Assembly (NCBI RefSeq): GCF_025725645.1
Contig: NZ_CP107007.1
Location: 3,038,001 to 3,102,000 of the forward strand
Direction of reading: 5' to 3'
Length of the DNA stretch: 64,000 bases
DNA from: Halomonas sp. GD1P12
Lineage (GTDB): Bacteria; Pseudomonadota; Gammaproteobacteria; Pseudomonadales; Halomonadaceae
This document shows positions 39,663 to 49,613 of this stretch, piece by piece. The notes under the pieces are model-generated. The model searched no databases. It saw only the letters and a list, made by a program, of their open reading frames with translations, and had not been told where the DNA came from. A program made the translations under genes and the position numbers. Position 1 is the first letter of the stretch. The number at the start of each line of letters is the position of its first letter.

Positions 39663-39953
39663 ATGGCCATAGATACGACCTGGGTACGTGAAAACCCCGA
39701 AGAAGCTGCTCGGCAAATCGAATTGCTTAGCGAAATGCACGTGGACCGCGTTCGTCACTTCTGGGAGTCGCGCGGCTTCGGCGGGTGCGAAGAGTTTGCG
39801 CTGGCCTTTGACTCGCTGAAAACGCTGGCAGGTTCATGCACCACAGAGCGCGAGCACTACATTCATACCCGCGCTTGGGATAACGGCTATCTGAACGGGC
39901 GTGAGGAAACGCTGACAGAGCAGGCCAGGGCGCAGGCGGTAGCCGATGAATGA
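39663..39953 (+). CDS. Unknown early protein
   Basis: 96 residues, no recognised domain (DTTWVRENPEEAARQIELLSEMHVDRVRHFWESRGFGGCEEFALAFDSLKTLAG...), helical and charged. It starts two bases after the TraR-like stop and overlaps the next gene by 8 bp. In the replication/integration operon. Confidence 0.65.
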   Translation: MAIDTTWVRENPEEAARQIELLSEMHVDRVRHFWESRGFGGCEEFALAFDSLKTLAGSCTTEREHYIHTRAWDNGYLNGREETLTEQARAQAVADE

Positions 39954-40269
39954 GAGCCAACCCAATGCCCCCACAAAGGTGCCGTCACCTTCAAAAGGTG
40001 GCGCCTACGCGCGGCAAGCCGCGATGCTTTGCCAAGATCGGGCCTTTCAGCTCTACCTCGATCGCCGCCGGCGCGCCAAGTTTGGCCTCGGCGAAGCCGC
40101 CCTGCCCGACGGCACCCATGACACGGACGACGCCCGCGACTGGCTGGTCGCGGCCTGCCAAATCCAAAGCCGCGCCGAACTGGATAGCAACGCCCAAGCG
40201 CGCCAAACGTTCCGCATGATCCGCAACCGCTTCAACCACTGGCGGGCCAAGCAAGAGGGTCACTTATGA
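39946..40269 (+). CDS. Unknown early protein
   Basis: 107 residues, basic. SKGGAYARQAAMLCQDRAFQLYLDRRRRAKFGLGEAALPDGTHDTDDARDWLVAACQIQSRAELDSNAQARQTFRMIRNRFNHWR suggests a small nucleic-acid-associated helical protein seen in phage early regions; function unknown. It overlaps the next gene by four bases. Confidence 0.65.
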   Translation: MNESQPNAPTKVPSPSKGGAYARQAAMLCQDRAFQLYLDRRRRAKFGLGEAALPDGTHDTDDARDWLVAACQIQSRAELDSNAQARQTFRMIRNRFNHWRAKQEGHL

Positions 40270-40475
40270 GCTTGCAAAATGTTATCGATTGCGAAGAAAT
40301 AAAAGCGATCACCGGGTATCAGCGGCCGGCCGATGCGGCACGATGCCTGCGCGAGCAAGGTGTGGTCGTGTTCAACGGCCGCCGAGGCCCCTGGACGACC
40401 ATCGATTTGATCAACAAAGCGGGCGGGATCGAAGCCGCCACGCCCCATGAGCTCAGCCCTAGCGACATCCTATGA
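40266..40475 (+). CDS. DUF4224-type putative excisionase
   Basis: 69 residues (VIDCEEIKAITGYQRPADAARCLREQGVVVFNGRRGPWTTIDLINKAGG). This DUF4224-like, winged-helix-like pattern is common immediately before phage tyrosine integrases and suits a recombination directionality factor. It overlaps int by four bases. No P2 Cox homologue is seen elsewhere, so this may fill that role. Confidence 0.72.
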   Translation: MSLQNVIDCEEIKAITGYQRPADAARCLREQGVVVFNGRRGPWTTIDLINKAGGIEAATPHELSPSDIL

Positions 40476-41620
40476 AGACACGCCCGCGTAAGCACAGCCC
40501 GGATATCCCGGCACACATCAACCAGTCGAAGCTCCCCAACGGGGTGTATTACGACAAGCGCGGCCGGGGCCGCTGGTACGTTCAATATCGTGATGAAGCG
40601 GGCAAACTGAAAACCGAGCGCATCGCCGGGGCCGATGCTACCCTGTCAGAGCTCCACCGTATCATCGAGCAGCGCAGCGGCATTGATCGCCGCACCCTGC
40701 GCTACCTGGCTCAGCAGTTTCACCAATCCGCGCAGCTTAAAGAGCTGGCCATCAAAACCCAGCAGGACTACGAATACTGCCGATCGGTGCTACTGGAGAT
40801 GCCCACGAAGCTGGGCAAACCACTGGGTGACTTGCCCACGACGCAATTCTCGCCGGCGCTGGTCCAGCGCCTAGTGGATCGGATCGCCGCTGAGGGTACC
40901 CCCTCAAAAGCTAACCACTTACTGCGCTACCTGCGCCGACTCTTCCGTTGGGGAATCAACCGCGGGCATTGCGACACCAACCCGGCCCAAGGCGTCGAAG
41001 CCGCCAAGGAACGCAAACAGCGCCGCTTGCCGGAGCTGGCCACCATTGCGCGGCTTACCGAGTTCGCTCGAGAGCGTGGCCAACGCACACGCGGCGAGAA
41101 AGGCGCCTGCGCGCCTTACCTTTGGATGGTGATGGAGCTGGCCTATATCTGCCGGCTACGCGGCATCGAAGTGATCACCCTCACCGATGCCAATAGCACC
41201 GCGCAAGGCGTGATGACCAACCGACGCAAGGGCTCGCGAGACAATATCGTGCGCTGGTACCCACGATTGACCGCCGCATGGACGGCCGCAACCGAACGCC
41301 GCGCGGGGATCTGGAAAGCCAAGGACAAGCCGGCGCCCATACACCCCGAAAGACGCCCGCTGATCGTTGCCGCCGACGGCGACGCTTTACGCAAGTCCAG
41401 CTTGGATACGGCTTGGCAACGCCTGATGAAGCTGGCCATTGCCGAGGGAGTGATCACGGAAGAAGAACGCTTTGGTCTACACGATCTCAAGCGGCGAGGC
41501 ATCACCGACACGAAGGGTACGCGGCACGAAAAGCAAGAAGCAAGCGGGCACCGGTCAGCGTCCATGATGGACACGTACGACCTTAGTGTGCCGCTGGTAT
41601 ATCACCCGGGAAACGAGTGA
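40472..41620 (+). CDS. int: Tyrosine integrase
   Basis: 382 residues. N-terminal arm-binding part PNGVYYDKRGRGRWYVQYRDEAGK. Core-binding SAM-like domain ~80-190 (TQQDYEYCRSVLLEMPTKLGKPLGDL). Catalytic residues: Arg in ICRLRGIEVITL, Lys in RRKGS, H-x-x-R in HDLKRRGITD, His in SGHRS and the nucleophile Tyr in MMDTYDLS. It points to and ends about 65 bp before attR, so it is the enzyme for the tRNA-Thr site. Seven kb from cI, unlike the P2 int-C arrangement. Confidence 0.95.
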   Translation: MKTRPRKHSPDIPAHINQSKLPNGVYYDKRGRGRWYVQYRDEAGKLKTERIAGADATLSELHRIIEQRSGIDRRTLRYLAQQFHQSAQLKELAIKTQQDYEYCRSVLLEMPTKLGKPLGDLPTTQFSPALVQRLVDRIAAEGTPSKANHLLRYLRRLFRWGINRGHCDTNPAQGVEAAKERKQRRLPELATIARLTEFARERGQRTRGEKGACAPYLWMVMELAYICRLRGIEVITLTDANSTAQGVMTNRRKGSRDNIVRWYPRLTAAWTAATERRAGIWKAKDKPAPIHPERRPLIVAADGDALRKSSLDTAWQRLMKLAIAEGVITEEERFGLHDLKRRGITDTKGTRHEKQEASGHRSASMMDTYDLSVPLVYHPGNE

Positions 41621-41657
41621 TTAGGGCGATAGATCTACGTAAAGATCTACGGAAACG

Positions 41658-41682
41658 AAAAAGCCGCCCCGAAGGGCGGCTT
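41658..41682 (-). terminator. tRNA-Thr terminator, phage-carried copy
   Basis: Minus-strand GCCGCCC-TTCG-GGGCGGC followed by five T. It serves the restored tRNA-Thr gene; its plus side lacks a T-run. It is the phage counterpart of the host hairpin at 2541-2568. Confidence 0.8.
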
Positions 41683-41684
41683 GA

Positions 41685-41798
<114 letters not shown>

Positions 41799-41869
41799 GC
41801 TTCACGTTTTCTTGAACATTTGACTGGCCTGCGTGAAGCGAGTCAGTCAACAAGAAATCTTGTTGGCAA

Positions 41870-41944
41870 TGGCTGGGGTACCAGGATTCGAACCTGGGAA
41901 TGCCGATACCAAAAACCGGTGCCTTACCACTTGGCGATACCCCA
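41870..41944 (-). tRNA. tRNA-Gln(TTG)
   Basis: 75 nt with encoded CCA, anticodon loop TTTTGGT (anticodon TTG), acceptor TGGGGTA with TACCCCA. Confidence 0.96.
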
Positions 41945-41950
41945 GCAGTG

Positions 41951-42026
41951 TGGTGGCCAGAGACGGAATCGAACCGCCGACACGGGGATTTTCAATCCCC
42001 TGCTCTACCAACTGAGCTATCTGGCC
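41951..42026 (-). tRNA. tRNA-Phe(GAA)
   Basis: 76 nt with encoded CCA, anticodon arm GGGGA-TTGAAAA-TCCCC (anticodon GAA). Six bases from tRNA-Gln, so probably co-transcribed. Confidence 0.97.
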
Positions 42027-42042
42027 GCTGCCAACGGTGCGT

Positions 42043-42071
42043 ATTAAACTAAAAACGCCGCTTTTCGTCAA
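42043..42071 (-). promoter_or_regulatory. Promoter of the tRNA Phe-Gln-Thr operon
   Basis: Minus-strand TTGACG (42071-42066), 17-bp spacer, TTTAAT (42048-42043), with a start expected about 10 bp before tRNA-Phe. Confidence 0.7.
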
Positions 42072-42152
42072 CACCTTTGTGAAACTTTCTTTCCGTTCAC
42101 GAGGTTATGGCACACCGCGCGCTTTTCGCCCTGCCCTGCCGGTGGCGGCAAA

Positions 42153-42169
42153 CGCCCGCGCGGCGGGCG
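42153..42169 (-). terminator. Possible yggX terminator
   Basis: CGCCCGC/GCGGGCG hairpin with a short loop and TTT on the minus strand, 13 bp after yggX. Weak T-run. Confidence 0.45.
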
Positions 42170-42181
42170 CTTGAGGGGCCT

Positions 42182-42457
42182 TCAGGGCTGGCTGGGCGGC
42201 ACGTAGCCTTCGGCCTGATCGGTGGGTTCGTTATCCAGAAAGCGCTCCATCTGCGTCATCAGGTACTGGCGCGATTCCGGCTCGAGCATGTTGAGGTGCT
42301 TTTCGTTGATCAGGCGGGTCTGCAGCGCCTGCCACTCCTCCCAGGCTTTTTGCGAAACCGTGGCCTGAATCTCCTGGCCCTTCTTGCCAGGCAGTGGCGG
42401 GAAGGCGAGGGCCGGTAGTTCCTGCTGATACTTGCGACAGAAAACGGTGTTGCTCAT
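42182..42457 (-). CDS. yggX: Fe(II)-trafficking protein YggX
   Basis: 91 residues, the family size. Start ATG 42457 ([30 protein letters not shown]) with AAGGAGC upstream. The conserved Cys ([10 protein letters not shown]) and the ending [23 protein letters not shown] are diagnostic. Protects iron-sulfur proteins from oxidation. Downstream of mutY, as in E. coli, where MutY is itself an Fe-S enzyme. Confidence 0.95.
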   Translation of the reverse strand: MSNTVFCRKYQQELPALAFPPLPGKKGQEIQATVSQKAWEEWQALQTRLINEKHLNMLEPESRQYLMTQMERFLDNEPTDQAEGYVPPSQP

Positions 42458-42497
42458 GAAGGTGCTCCTTGATGGGTGAGTTGCCCCCGAGTATGGG

Positions 42498-43589
42498 TCA
42501 GGGCCCCGGGGTGGGATCAAGCGAAAACGGCGCGAGCTGTTTTAAAAGCGATTTGACCGGCGCGGCCAGTCCCAGCGCCGGCGGGTCCAGCGGGTCGAAC
42601 CAGACGCCCTTCTCGCGCACACCGTTAAGCCCTGCGCATCGCGCCGGCTGCGGGGTGATCGCCAAACGGAAGTGGCTAAAGGTATGGGTGAAGCCGGGGA
42701 GCGCAGGCTCGATGATCGCGCTGTCGGTAAAGGTCTCCAGCCAATCGCTGAGGGCGGTGCGGTCATCGAACTGGGGCAGGCTCCAGAGCCCGCCCCAGAG
42801 GCCAGAAGGCGGGCGCTGCTCGAGCCATACGCGCCCCTGTTCGTCGCGCAGCACCAGCATCAGCGTGTCGCGGGTGGGCAGGGTCTTTTTTGGTTTGGAC
42901 TCGGGGTAGCGCTGCGGCGCGCCCTCTTTATAGGCGGCGCACACATCAGCAAATGGGCAGATCACGCAGTCCGGCCGGGCGCGGGTGCAGAGCGTGGCGC
43001 CGAAATCCATGATCGCCTGGGTGTAGTCGGCCAAGCGCTCATTAGGGGTGAAGTAGTCGGCCAGCTGCCAAAGCGTACGCTCCACGGCGGGCTTTCCGGG
43101 CCAGCCGGGCACGGCGTGAAGCCTGGATAGCGAGCGTTTGACGTTGCCGTCCAGAATGGCGGCGCGCGTGCCCTGACTTTGGGCGATGATGGCGCCCGCG
43201 GTCGAGCGACCAATGCCGGGCAGCGCCATGAGCGCCTCGACGCTCTCGACCGGCAGCTCGCCGCCGTGCTCGTCACGCGCGGTTTGAGCGGCCTTGTGCA
43301 GGTTGCGGGCGCGGGCGTAGTAGCCAAGCCCGGTCCACAGGTGCAGCACCTCATCCTGGTCGGCGTTGGCCAGCGCGTTTAGCGTGGGAAAGCGCTCCAT
43401 GAAGCGCTCGAAGTAGGGAATCACGGTCGTGACCTGGGTTTGCTGCAGCATGATCTCGGAGACCCACACGCGGTAGGCGCTGCGCGGCGACTGCCAGGGC
43501 AAATCATGGCGGCCGTACTGGTCGAACCAGGCCAGCAGCCGGCGTTGAAATTCAGGGGCCGTTAAACACGGCGTCGGCGTATCGGCCAT
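42498..43589 (-). CDS. mutY: A/G-specific adenine glycosylase MutY
   Basis: 363 residues. Removes adenine opposite 8-oxoguanine in base-excision repair. Opening [36 protein letters not shown] contains the catalytic Glu. HhH block [13 protein letters not shown], catalytic Asp in [11 protein letters not shown] region, 4Fe-4S ligands [17 protein letters not shown]. The C-terminal NUDIX-like domain ([31 protein letters not shown]) recognises 8-oxoG. 40 bp upstream of yggX. Confidence 0.96.
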   Translation of the reverse strand: MADTPTPCLTAPEFQRRLLAWFDQYGRHDLPWQSPRSAYRVWVSEIMLQQTQVTTVIPYFERFMERFPTLNALANADQDEVLHLWTGLGYYARARNLHKAAQTARDEHGGELPVESVEALMALPGIGRSTAGAIIAQSQGTRAAILDGNVKRSLSRLHAVPGWPGKPAVERTLWQLADYFTPNERLADYTQAIMDFGATLCTRARPDCVICPFADVCAAYKEGAPQRYPESKPKKTLPTRDTLMLVLRDEQGRVWLEQRPPSGLWGGLWSLPQFDDRTALSDWLETFTDSAIIEPALPGFTHTFSHFRLAITPQPARCAGLNGVREKGVWFDPLDPPALGLAAPVKSLLKQLAPFSLDPTPGP

Positions 43590-43618
43590 GGGGTGAAAAC
43601 ACTCCGCGGGCAGGGCAG

Positions 43619-43648
43619 GAAAAAAAGCGCCGGCCCAGAGGCCGGCGC
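43619..43648 (-). terminator. Terminator of the asmA-like gene
   Basis: GCGCCGGCC/GGCCGGCGC hairpin followed by six T on the minus strand, 19 bp after the asmA-like stop. Confidence 0.82.
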
Positions 43649-43666
43649 TCCCAAAGAGTAGCGGAA

Positions 43667-45988
43667 TCAGTCGAAGAGGTTGCGAATGCCGTTACGCAGC
43701 TCGCGCACGTTCTCTTCACCGAGGCGGTCGTTCAGTTCGTCGAGGGTCTCGCCAAGGCGCTCTTCGATCTGCGCGCCGGCTTCGTCCTGCAAGAGCGACA
43801 CGACCGAGGCCTGGAAGGCGTCACGGTCGAGCCGGCACCACTGGGACTTGTCGTCATCGAGATGGCCCTCGCAGAGCACCGGCAGCGCCAGCGCCTGAAG
43901 GCGCGGGTTGACGTTGCAGGCGGCGTCAGCGGTATCCACCAGTCGGGCGTTGGCATGAGTCAGAAAGTTCATGCTGGTGAGGTTCAGCTCGCCGCTGCCC
44001 TGCATGTCGATACCCGGCAGCGTCACCATCAGGTCGTCGCTGGTCACTACGCCGTTGCGCACGTTGAAGGTGGCGTCGAAGCGATCGAAGCGGGTATCCG
44101 GCTGCCAGTCGCGCAGCGTGCCCTCGCCTTCGAGTTTGGCGACGAGCTCGCACACCTGCTGCGAAATGTTGGTTTGCAAAATGGCGCCGTTGTCGAGGCG
44201 CGCGTCGAGCTCGCCGTTGAGATTGCTGGTCAGCACGTCGCGCGTGTTACCGCGCGTGGTGAGCTCGCCCTGCAGGTTGAAGCGCCCGCGAATCGGCGAC
44301 GGTTCTTCACTGAATGCCTCGATCATGGGCGCCACCTGTACGCCACTGATGGCGGGCGCGAACTGCCACGCCAGCACCGGCTCACGGGCGTCGATCGAGC
44401 CCGTCGCCTCCAGCGTGCCATCGTAGAAGCGCGACTCGAAGCCGGTCAGCCGGTGAAGGCCCTGCTCGCCGCGAAGCGACAGCCGGGTGTCATCGAAAGT
44501 GAGCCCGGCAAGTGTGAGCCGGTCCACTTCCAGGTCGCCTTCCAGATCCAGCGCAGCGAGCCACGCCTGGGGCAGTAGCGGGTTTGCCTCCTGGGCAACG
44601 GCACGGCGAATGAGGCCGTGGCTCGCCTGCTGGGCGGTGACCGGCCCCGGCAGATAATAATCCAGATCGAGGTGATCGCCGGAAAGATCGAAGCGCAAGG
44701 CGCTGCCGTCCAGCGCCGCGGCCAGCTCACCGGTAAAGGTGCTGTCATCGAGCACTAAAGAGAGCTGGGGCAGCGTGATCTGCTCCAGGTCGCCCTCGAC
44801 GGGGCTGGTCATGGCGACATCGCTCAGCGCGGCTTCGCTGGCGGTATTGAGCGACACGCCCATGCGCGAAAGCCAGGGGCGCAGCGTGAAGGGCGCGGCG
44901 TTAAGCTGACCCTGATACTGCGGGGCGTCCAAAAACTGTTCGACGTTGAGATGGCCGCTCAGGCGCAAGTTATCGGGGCCGGTGAGTTCGGCGTCGCGAA
45001 GCTGTGCGGTTTGCGCGCCCCAGTCGCCGTCCAGGGCGAACGCCAGCGCCATCGCCAGCCCTCCCTGCCAGTTCTCCGAGTGGCGCAGGCCGGTTTCGAT
45101 CACCCCGTCGCTGACGCTAAAGCGCTGCTCGCCAAGCCAGGCGATCATTTCGGCGGCTTTCAGGCTGAGTTGCTGCGGCTCTTCTTCGCTGGCGGTGGTC
45201 GAGCGGGTGGAGAGCTGGAAGTCCTCGAAGGTAACGCGTTCATCGTTCAGGCCCAGCAGCACGCGGGTCTCCAGGCTCATCTCGCTGGTAAAGGCCGGGG
45301 TGCGCTCGAGCGCTTCGGCGTCCAGGCGATTGTGCCGGGTCAGGGTGAACATCGCCTTGAGCGGAAACGCGCGCGACGGGTTGACGTTGCTGCCGTTGAT
45401 ATCGAGCGACTGCAGCCGCCAGAGCGCCTGGTTGGGCGCATCGCGATAGCGAATGTCGGCGTTTCGCACCTCCACGCTTGCGATGTTGAGCACCACCGAG
45501 AGGCTGCCCGCGTCGACGTGGGGCCCGGCGCTGGCCGGGGCCAGCACGGTTTCGGCGGATTCGCTGTTCTGCTCGGCAAGACGCTCCACGAGCGGCTGCC
45601 AGTTGCCCTCTCCACTCGCGTCTCGCTCAAGATTCAGGCGTACGCCGTCCAGCGTCAGGCCGTCGATGGCGATTTCACCGCGTAAAAGCGGTGCAAAGGC
45701 GACGCTGACCTCGGCCCTGTCCACGGCGGCGAACGAGGTATCCTCGACGGGCTGCTCGGGAAGCCAGGCGCGCGCCTGGGACACGCTGACGCCGATGCGC
45801 GGGTAGAACGACCAGGTGATCGGCCCTTCCAACGCCAGATTGAGCCCGGTTTGCTCTTCGACCACCTCGACCAGGCGCGGTTTGAAATCCTCGGGATCCA
45901 AAAAGGTGGTGACATACACCACGGCGGCGACGGCCACCATGGCCAGAATGCCGACCGCGGCTAGCAAAATACGCAATAACTGTTTCAT
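43667..45988 (-). CDS. AsmA family protein
   Basis: 773 residues from ATG 45988. N-terminal TM anchor (LLRILLAAVGILAMVAVAAVVYVTTF), then the AsmA opening FLDPEDFKPRLVEVVEEQTGLNLALEGPITWSFYPRIGVSVSQA. A long repetitive beta periplasmic region follows, ending in the AsmA_2 block (GELDARLDNGAILQTNIS..., DLMVTLPGIDMQGSGELNLTSMNFLTHA). AsmA-like proteins are thought to move phospholipids to the outer membrane. Its start shares a base with the GNAT stop (TGATG). Confidence 0.93.
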   Translation of the reverse strand: MKQLLRILLAAVGILAMVAVAAVVYVTTFLDPEDFKPRLVEVVEEQTGLNLALEGPITWSFYPRIGVSVSQARAWLPEQPVEDTSFAAVDRAEVSVAFAPLLRGEIAIDGLTLDGVRLNLERDASGEGNWQPLVERLAEQNSESAETVLAPASAGPHVDAGSLSVVLNIASVEVRNADIRYRDAPNQALWRLQSLDINGSNVNPSRAFPLKAMFTLTRHNRLDAEALERTPAFTSEMSLETRVLLGLNDERVTFEDFQLSTRSTTASEEEPQQLSLKAAEMIAWLGEQRFSVSDGVIETGLRHSENWQGGLAMALAFALDGDWGAQTAQLRDAELTGPDNLRLSGHLNVEQFLDAPQYQGQLNAAPFTLRPWLSRMGVSLNTASEAALSDVAMTSPVEGDLEQITLPQLSLVLDDSTFTGELAAALDGSALRFDLSGDHLDLDYYLPGPVTAQQASHGLIRRAVAQEANPLLPQAWLAALDLEGDLEVDRLTLAGLTFDDTRLSLRGEQGLHRLTGFESRFYDGTLEATGSIDAREPVLAWQFAPAISGVQVAPMIEAFSEEPSPIRGRFNLQGELTTRGNTRDVLTSNLNGELDARLDNGAILQTNISQQVCELVAKLEGEGTLRDWQPDTRFDRFDATFNVRNGVVTSDDLMVTLPGIDMQGSGELNLTSMNFLTHANARLVDTADAACNVNPRLQALALPVLCEGHLDDDKSQWCRLDRDAFQASVVSLLQDEAGAQIEERLGETLDELNDRLGEENVRELRNGIRNLFD

Positions 45989-46485
45989 CACCCGTTCCCT
46001 TGTGGGTCTAGCTCGACATGCTCATGAATACCGCTGTCACTCAAGGCGCCGCTACCGGCCGCCGGTGGCGCGGAAAAAGGCCGATAGCCGATTTTGGACA
46101 GCAGGATACGATCGGCCAGCGGCAGCGAGCCGGCATCGATACGAAGCGTGCGACCATCCTCTTTTGCCTGCTCGCCCAACAGTGCCATAAGGCGGGAGCC
46201 GACGCCACGCCGCCTGGCGGAGCTTTTCACGCAAAGCTCGGAAAGCCACCAGGCACGATCATCGGCTTCATATATGGCCACCGCGCCCAGCAGATGGCCG
46301 TTGAACCGGGCGCAGGCGAAGAACTGACGCGGCGACTGGACCAGATGCTGCTCGATGAACGGCGCGACCGTCCGGGTGCGTAGCCGCTCCCGGGGAGCGT
46401 CGGCATAGATACGCGAAAGCTCCTGGCGTACGGCATCGTCCGTCTCCCAGCGGGTCTGATCGACATACAAAAGCGTCACCGGCAT
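45988..46485 (-). CDS. GNAT acetyltransferase-like (PanZ-like) protein
   Basis: 165 residues from ATG 46485 (MPVTLLYVDQTRW). GNAT fold with CoA-binding motif ARRRGVGSRLMALL and strands FFACARFNGHLLGAVAIYEADDRAWWLSELCVKSSA. The combination of an ARFN.HLLGAV strand and RRRGVG resembles PanZ/PanM, the acetyl-CoA sensor that drives PanD maturation, though this protein is longer. Substrate uncertain. Upstream of asmA, translationally coupled. Confidence 0.72.
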   Translation of the reverse strand: MPVTLLYVDQTRWETDDAVRQELSRIYADAPRERLRTRTVAPFIEQHLVQSPRQFFACARFNGHLLGAVAIYEADDRAWWLSELCVKSSARRRGVGSRLMALLGEQAKEDGRTLRIDAGSLPLADRILLSKIGYRPFSAPPAAGSGALSDSGIHEHVELDPQGNG

Positions 46486-46669
46486 GCTCAATCCTCCTGG
46501 CTGCGTTTGCGCCGCCCTGCCCGCTGAAATCGGCGACCTTTCGCGCATTGTAGCGGATGGGGTCATCGATTCTCTATAATGGCCGTTTGGCTCGCTATTA
46601 TGTCCAAGGTCGGGCGTGGACGTTCACGCCTCGCCGCCCCACTATGCGCGCAAGCGCAGGAGATGCAAC

Positions 46670-47263
46670 ATGTCAGCGCGAACTGCCACGGTCAGCCGTG
46701 ACACCAACGAAACGCAGATCACCGTGACCATCGACCTCGACGGCGAAGGCCATTTGAAGGGCGAGTCTGGCGTGGCGTTTCTTGATCACATGCTGGATCA
46801 GGTCGCGCGTCATGGCATGATCGACATCACCATGGACGTCACCGGCGACCTGCACATCGACGCCCACCACACGGTCGAGGATCTGGGCATTACGCTCGGC
46901 CAGGCGTTCGACCAGGCCGTGGGCGACAAGCGCGGTATCGTGCGCTACGGTCACGCCTACGTGCCGCTCGATGAAGCGCTTTCGCGCGTGGTGGTCGACT
47001 TTTCCGGCCGCGCGGGGCTGTTCATGAACGCCACCTTTACCCGGGCAATGATCGGGGCGATGGACACGCAGCTGTTCAGCGAGTTTTTCCACGGCTTCGT
47101 CAACCACGCCCGGGTCACGCTGCATATCGACAATCTCAAGGGCGAAAACGCTCACCACCAGGCGGAAACCATCTTCAAGGCCTTTGGCCGGGCGCTGCGC
47201 ATGGCGCTTGCCGAGGACCCGCGCATGGCGGGAAAAATGCCCTCGACTAAGGGAACGCTTTGA
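46670..47263 (+). CDS. hisB: Imidazoleglycerol-phosphate dehydratase HisB
   Basis: 197 residues from ATG 46670 (GCAGGAG site). Histidine biosynthesis, step 6. Mn-binding blocks [50 protein letters not shown] and [19 protein letters not shown] are all present. Monofunctional (no N-terminal phosphatase). First of hisB-H-A-F. Confidence 0.97.
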   Translation: MSARTATVSRDTNETQITVTIDLDGEGHLKGESGVAFLDHMLDQVARHGMIDITMDVTGDLHIDAHHTVEDLGITLGQAFDQAVGDKRGIVRYGHAYVPLDEALSRVVVDFSGRAGLFMNATFTRAMIGAMDTQLFSEFFHGFVNHARVTLHIDNLKGENAHHQAETIFKAFGRALRMALAEDPRMAGKMPSTKGTL

Positions 47264-47329
47264 TGCCGGCCGCTTCTCGCCGTACGCCCTCGCCCACCGT
47301 TATTCGCCCACCCCTGTAAGGAGCGCAAC

Positions 47330-47971
47330 ATGACCATTGCCGTTATCGATTATGGAATGGGCAATCTGCATTCCGTGGCCAAGGCGCTTGAACACGTAAC
47401 CCACGAAAACGTCATCATCACCCGCGATGCCCGCCGCATTCTGGGCGCCACCCGCGTGGTGCTGCCAGGCCAGGGCGCGATTCGCGACTGTATCGGCGAG
47501 CTCGAGCGCACCGAACTCCGGGGTCTGGTCGATGACATCCTGACCCGCCAAGCCAAGCCCTTGCTCGGCATTTGCGTGGGCCAGCAGATGCTGATGGAGA
47601 AAAGCGAGGAGAACGGCGGCGTCGACTGCCTGGGCTTTTTTCAGGGCAGCGTCGACCGCTTCCCGCTCGATATGCGCGACGAACATGAGCAGCGCCTGAA
47701 GGTGCCCCACATGGGCTGGAACCGGCTCACCCAGCACCACGACCACCCGCTGTGGGAAGGCATCGAGGATGGCGAGCGTTTCTACTTCGTTCACGGCTAC
47801 TACGTCAACGCCACGACGGATGACCACGTGCTCGGCACGACCCAATATGGCGATGTGAAGGCGCACGTCGCTATCGGACGCGATGCCACCTTCGCCGTGC
47901 AGTTTCACCCGGAAAAAAGCGCGCGGGCCGGTCTTCGCCTGCTCGAAAACTTCGTTACCTGGACGCCCTGA
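47330..47971 (+). CDS. hisH: Imidazole glycerol phosphate synthase, HisH
   Basis: 213 residues. Glutaminase subunit supplying ammonia to HisF. Class I amidotransferase motifs: oxyanion strand VVLPGQGAI, nucleophile Cys in [10 protein letters not shown], and His-Glu in [15 protein letters not shown] ribosome site. 66 bp after hisB. Confidence 0.97.
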   Translation: MTIAVIDYGMGNLHSVAKALEHVTHENVIITRDARRILGATRVVLPGQGAIRDCIGELERTELRGLVDDILTRQAKPLLGICVGQQMLMEKSEENGGVDCLGFFQGSVDRFPLDMRDEHEQRLKVPHMGWNRLTQHHDHPLWEGIEDGERFYFVHGYYVNATTDDHVLGTTQYGDVKAHVAIGRDATFAVQFHPEKSARAGLRLLENFVTWTP

Positions 47972-47982
47972 GAGGATTCACC

Positions 47983-48729
47983 ATGCTAGTCATTCCCGCC
48001 ATTGATCTCAAAGACGGCCAGTGCGTACGCTTGAAGCAGGGCCGCATGGAGGACTCGACCTCCTACGGCGACGACCCGGTCGCCATGGCCGGACGCTGGG
48101 TGGAGGCCGGCGCGCGCCGCCTGCACCTGGTGGATCTCAACGGCGCCTTCGAGGGCAAGCCGGTCAACGGCGACGCAGTCACCGCCATCGCCCGTGCCTA
48201 CCCGAACCTTCCGATCCAGATCGGCGGCGGTATTCGCAGTGCCGAGACCATCGAGCACTACTTAAGCGCCGGCGTCTCGTATGTGATCATCGGTACCAAG
48301 GCGGTGAAGGAGCCCGAGTTCGTCGGCGAGATGTGCCGCGCCTTTCCCGGCAACATCATCGTCGGGCTCGACGCGAAGGACGGGTTCGTGGCCACCGACG
48401 GCTGGGCGGAAGTGTCCACCATCAAGGCCACCGAGCTTGCCAAGCGCTTCGCCGGTGACGGCGTCTCCAGCATCGTCTACACCGATATCGCTCGCGACGG
48501 CATGATGCAGGGTGTGAACATCGACGCCACCGCCGAGCTTGCCCGCGAAGGCGGCCTTCCGGTGATCGCCTCCGGTGGGGTGACCAACCTCGACGACATC
48601 AAGGCGCTTTGCGACGTCGCCGACAGCGGCATCCTCGGAGCGATCACCGGCCGCGCCATCTACGAAGGGAGCCTGGACGTGCGTGAAGCCCAACGCCTGA
48701 GCGATGAACTGACCGGAGGTCGAACATGA
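47983..48729 (+). CDS. hisA: ProFAR isomerase HisA
   Basis: 248 residues, TIM barrel. Opening [19 protein letters not shown] with catalytic Asp, phosphate sites IQIGGGIRS and VIASGGVTN, second catalytic Asp in YTDIARDGM. 11 bp after hisH, overlaps hisF by four bases. Confidence 0.97.
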   Translation: MLVIPAIDLKDGQCVRLKQGRMEDSTSYGDDPVAMAGRWVEAGARRLHLVDLNGAFEGKPVNGDAVTAIARAYPNLPIQIGGGIRSAETIEHYLSAGVSYVIIGTKAVKEPEFVGEMCRAFPGNIIVGLDAKDGFVATDGWAEVSTIKATELAKRFAGDGVSSIVYTDIARDGMMQGVNIDATAELAREGGLPVIASGGVTNLDDIKALCDVADSGILGAITGRAIYEGSLDVREAQRLSDELTGGRT

Positions 48730-49499
48730 GTCTGGCCAAACGCATCATTCCGTGTCTGGACGTCGACGCCGGCCGCGTCGTCAAGGGCGTGAACTTCGTC
48801 GGCATCCGCGATGCTGGCGACCCGGTGGAGATCGCCAAGCGCTATAACCAGCAGGGCGCCGACGAAATCACCTTTCTGGATATCACCGCAAGCTCTGACG
48901 AGCGCGCAACTACCGTCGACATGGTCTCGCGCATCGCCGGCGAGGTGTTCATTCCGCTCACCGTGGGCGGCGGTATCCGCAGCTGTGACGACATTCGCAC
49001 CATGCTCAACGCCGGCGCTGACAAGGTCTCGATCAACACCGCCGCAGTAACCAACCCGGAGTTCGTCTTCGAGGCCGCCGAGCGCTTCGGCAGCCAGTGC
49101 ATCGTGGTCGCCATCGACGCCAAGAAGGTGTCCGGTGAAGGCGAGCCGCCGCGCTGGGAGATTTTCACCCACGGCGGGCGTAAGCCCACCGGGCTCGATG
49201 CCGTCGAGTGGGCAAAAAAGATGGTGGCCCTCGGCGCCGGCGAGCTGCTTTTAACCAGCATGGACCGCGACGGCACCAAAAGCGGCTTCGATTTGGGCGT
49301 AACCCACGCCATTTCCGAGGCGGTGAGCGTACCGGTGATCGCCTCCGGCGGGGTGGGCAACCTGCAGCACCTGGTGGATGGCGTGATCGAAGGCGGCGCC
49401 GACGCGGTACTGGCGGCGAGCATTTTCCACTTCAGCGAATACACCATTCCGGAAGCCAAGCGCTACATGGCCGAGCGCGGCATCGAAATGCGCCTTTAG
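48726..49499 (+). CDS. hisF: Imidazole glycerol phosphate synthase, HisF
   Basis: 257 residues, TIM barrel cyclase subunit. [25 protein letters not shown] contains catalytic Asp; second Asp in [13 protein letters not shown]; phosphate-binding VGGGIRS and VIASGGVG. Partner of HisH. Confidence 0.98.
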   Translation: MSLAKRIIPCLDVDAGRVVKGVNFVGIRDAGDPVEIAKRYNQQGADEITFLDITASSDERATTVDMVSRIAGEVFIPLTVGGGIRSCDDIRTMLNAGADKVSINTAAVTNPEFVFEAAERFGSQCIVVAIDAKKVSGEGEPPRWEIFTHGGRKPTGLDAVEWAKKMVALGAGELLLTSMDRDGTKSGFDLGVTHAISEAVSVPVIASGGVGNLQHLVDGVIEGGADAVLAASIFHFSEYTIPEAKRYMAERGIEMRL

Positions 49500-49543
49500 C
49501 GCGCGGCTCATATCATCGCCTAATATCGTCGTCTTACACTTCT

Positions 49544-49576
49544 GCCCGGAGCCCTTGCAACCGAAGCACTCCGGGC
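49544..49576 (+). terminator. Hairpin after hisF
   Basis: GCCCGGAG/CTCCGGGC with a 17-nt loop, 45 bp after hisF and before the convergent yjaG end. T-run is weak (GTTT). Confidence 0.45.
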
Positions 49577-49613
49577 CGTTTGCCTTGCGTCAGAGCGCCT
49601 TTCGGCCTGGATG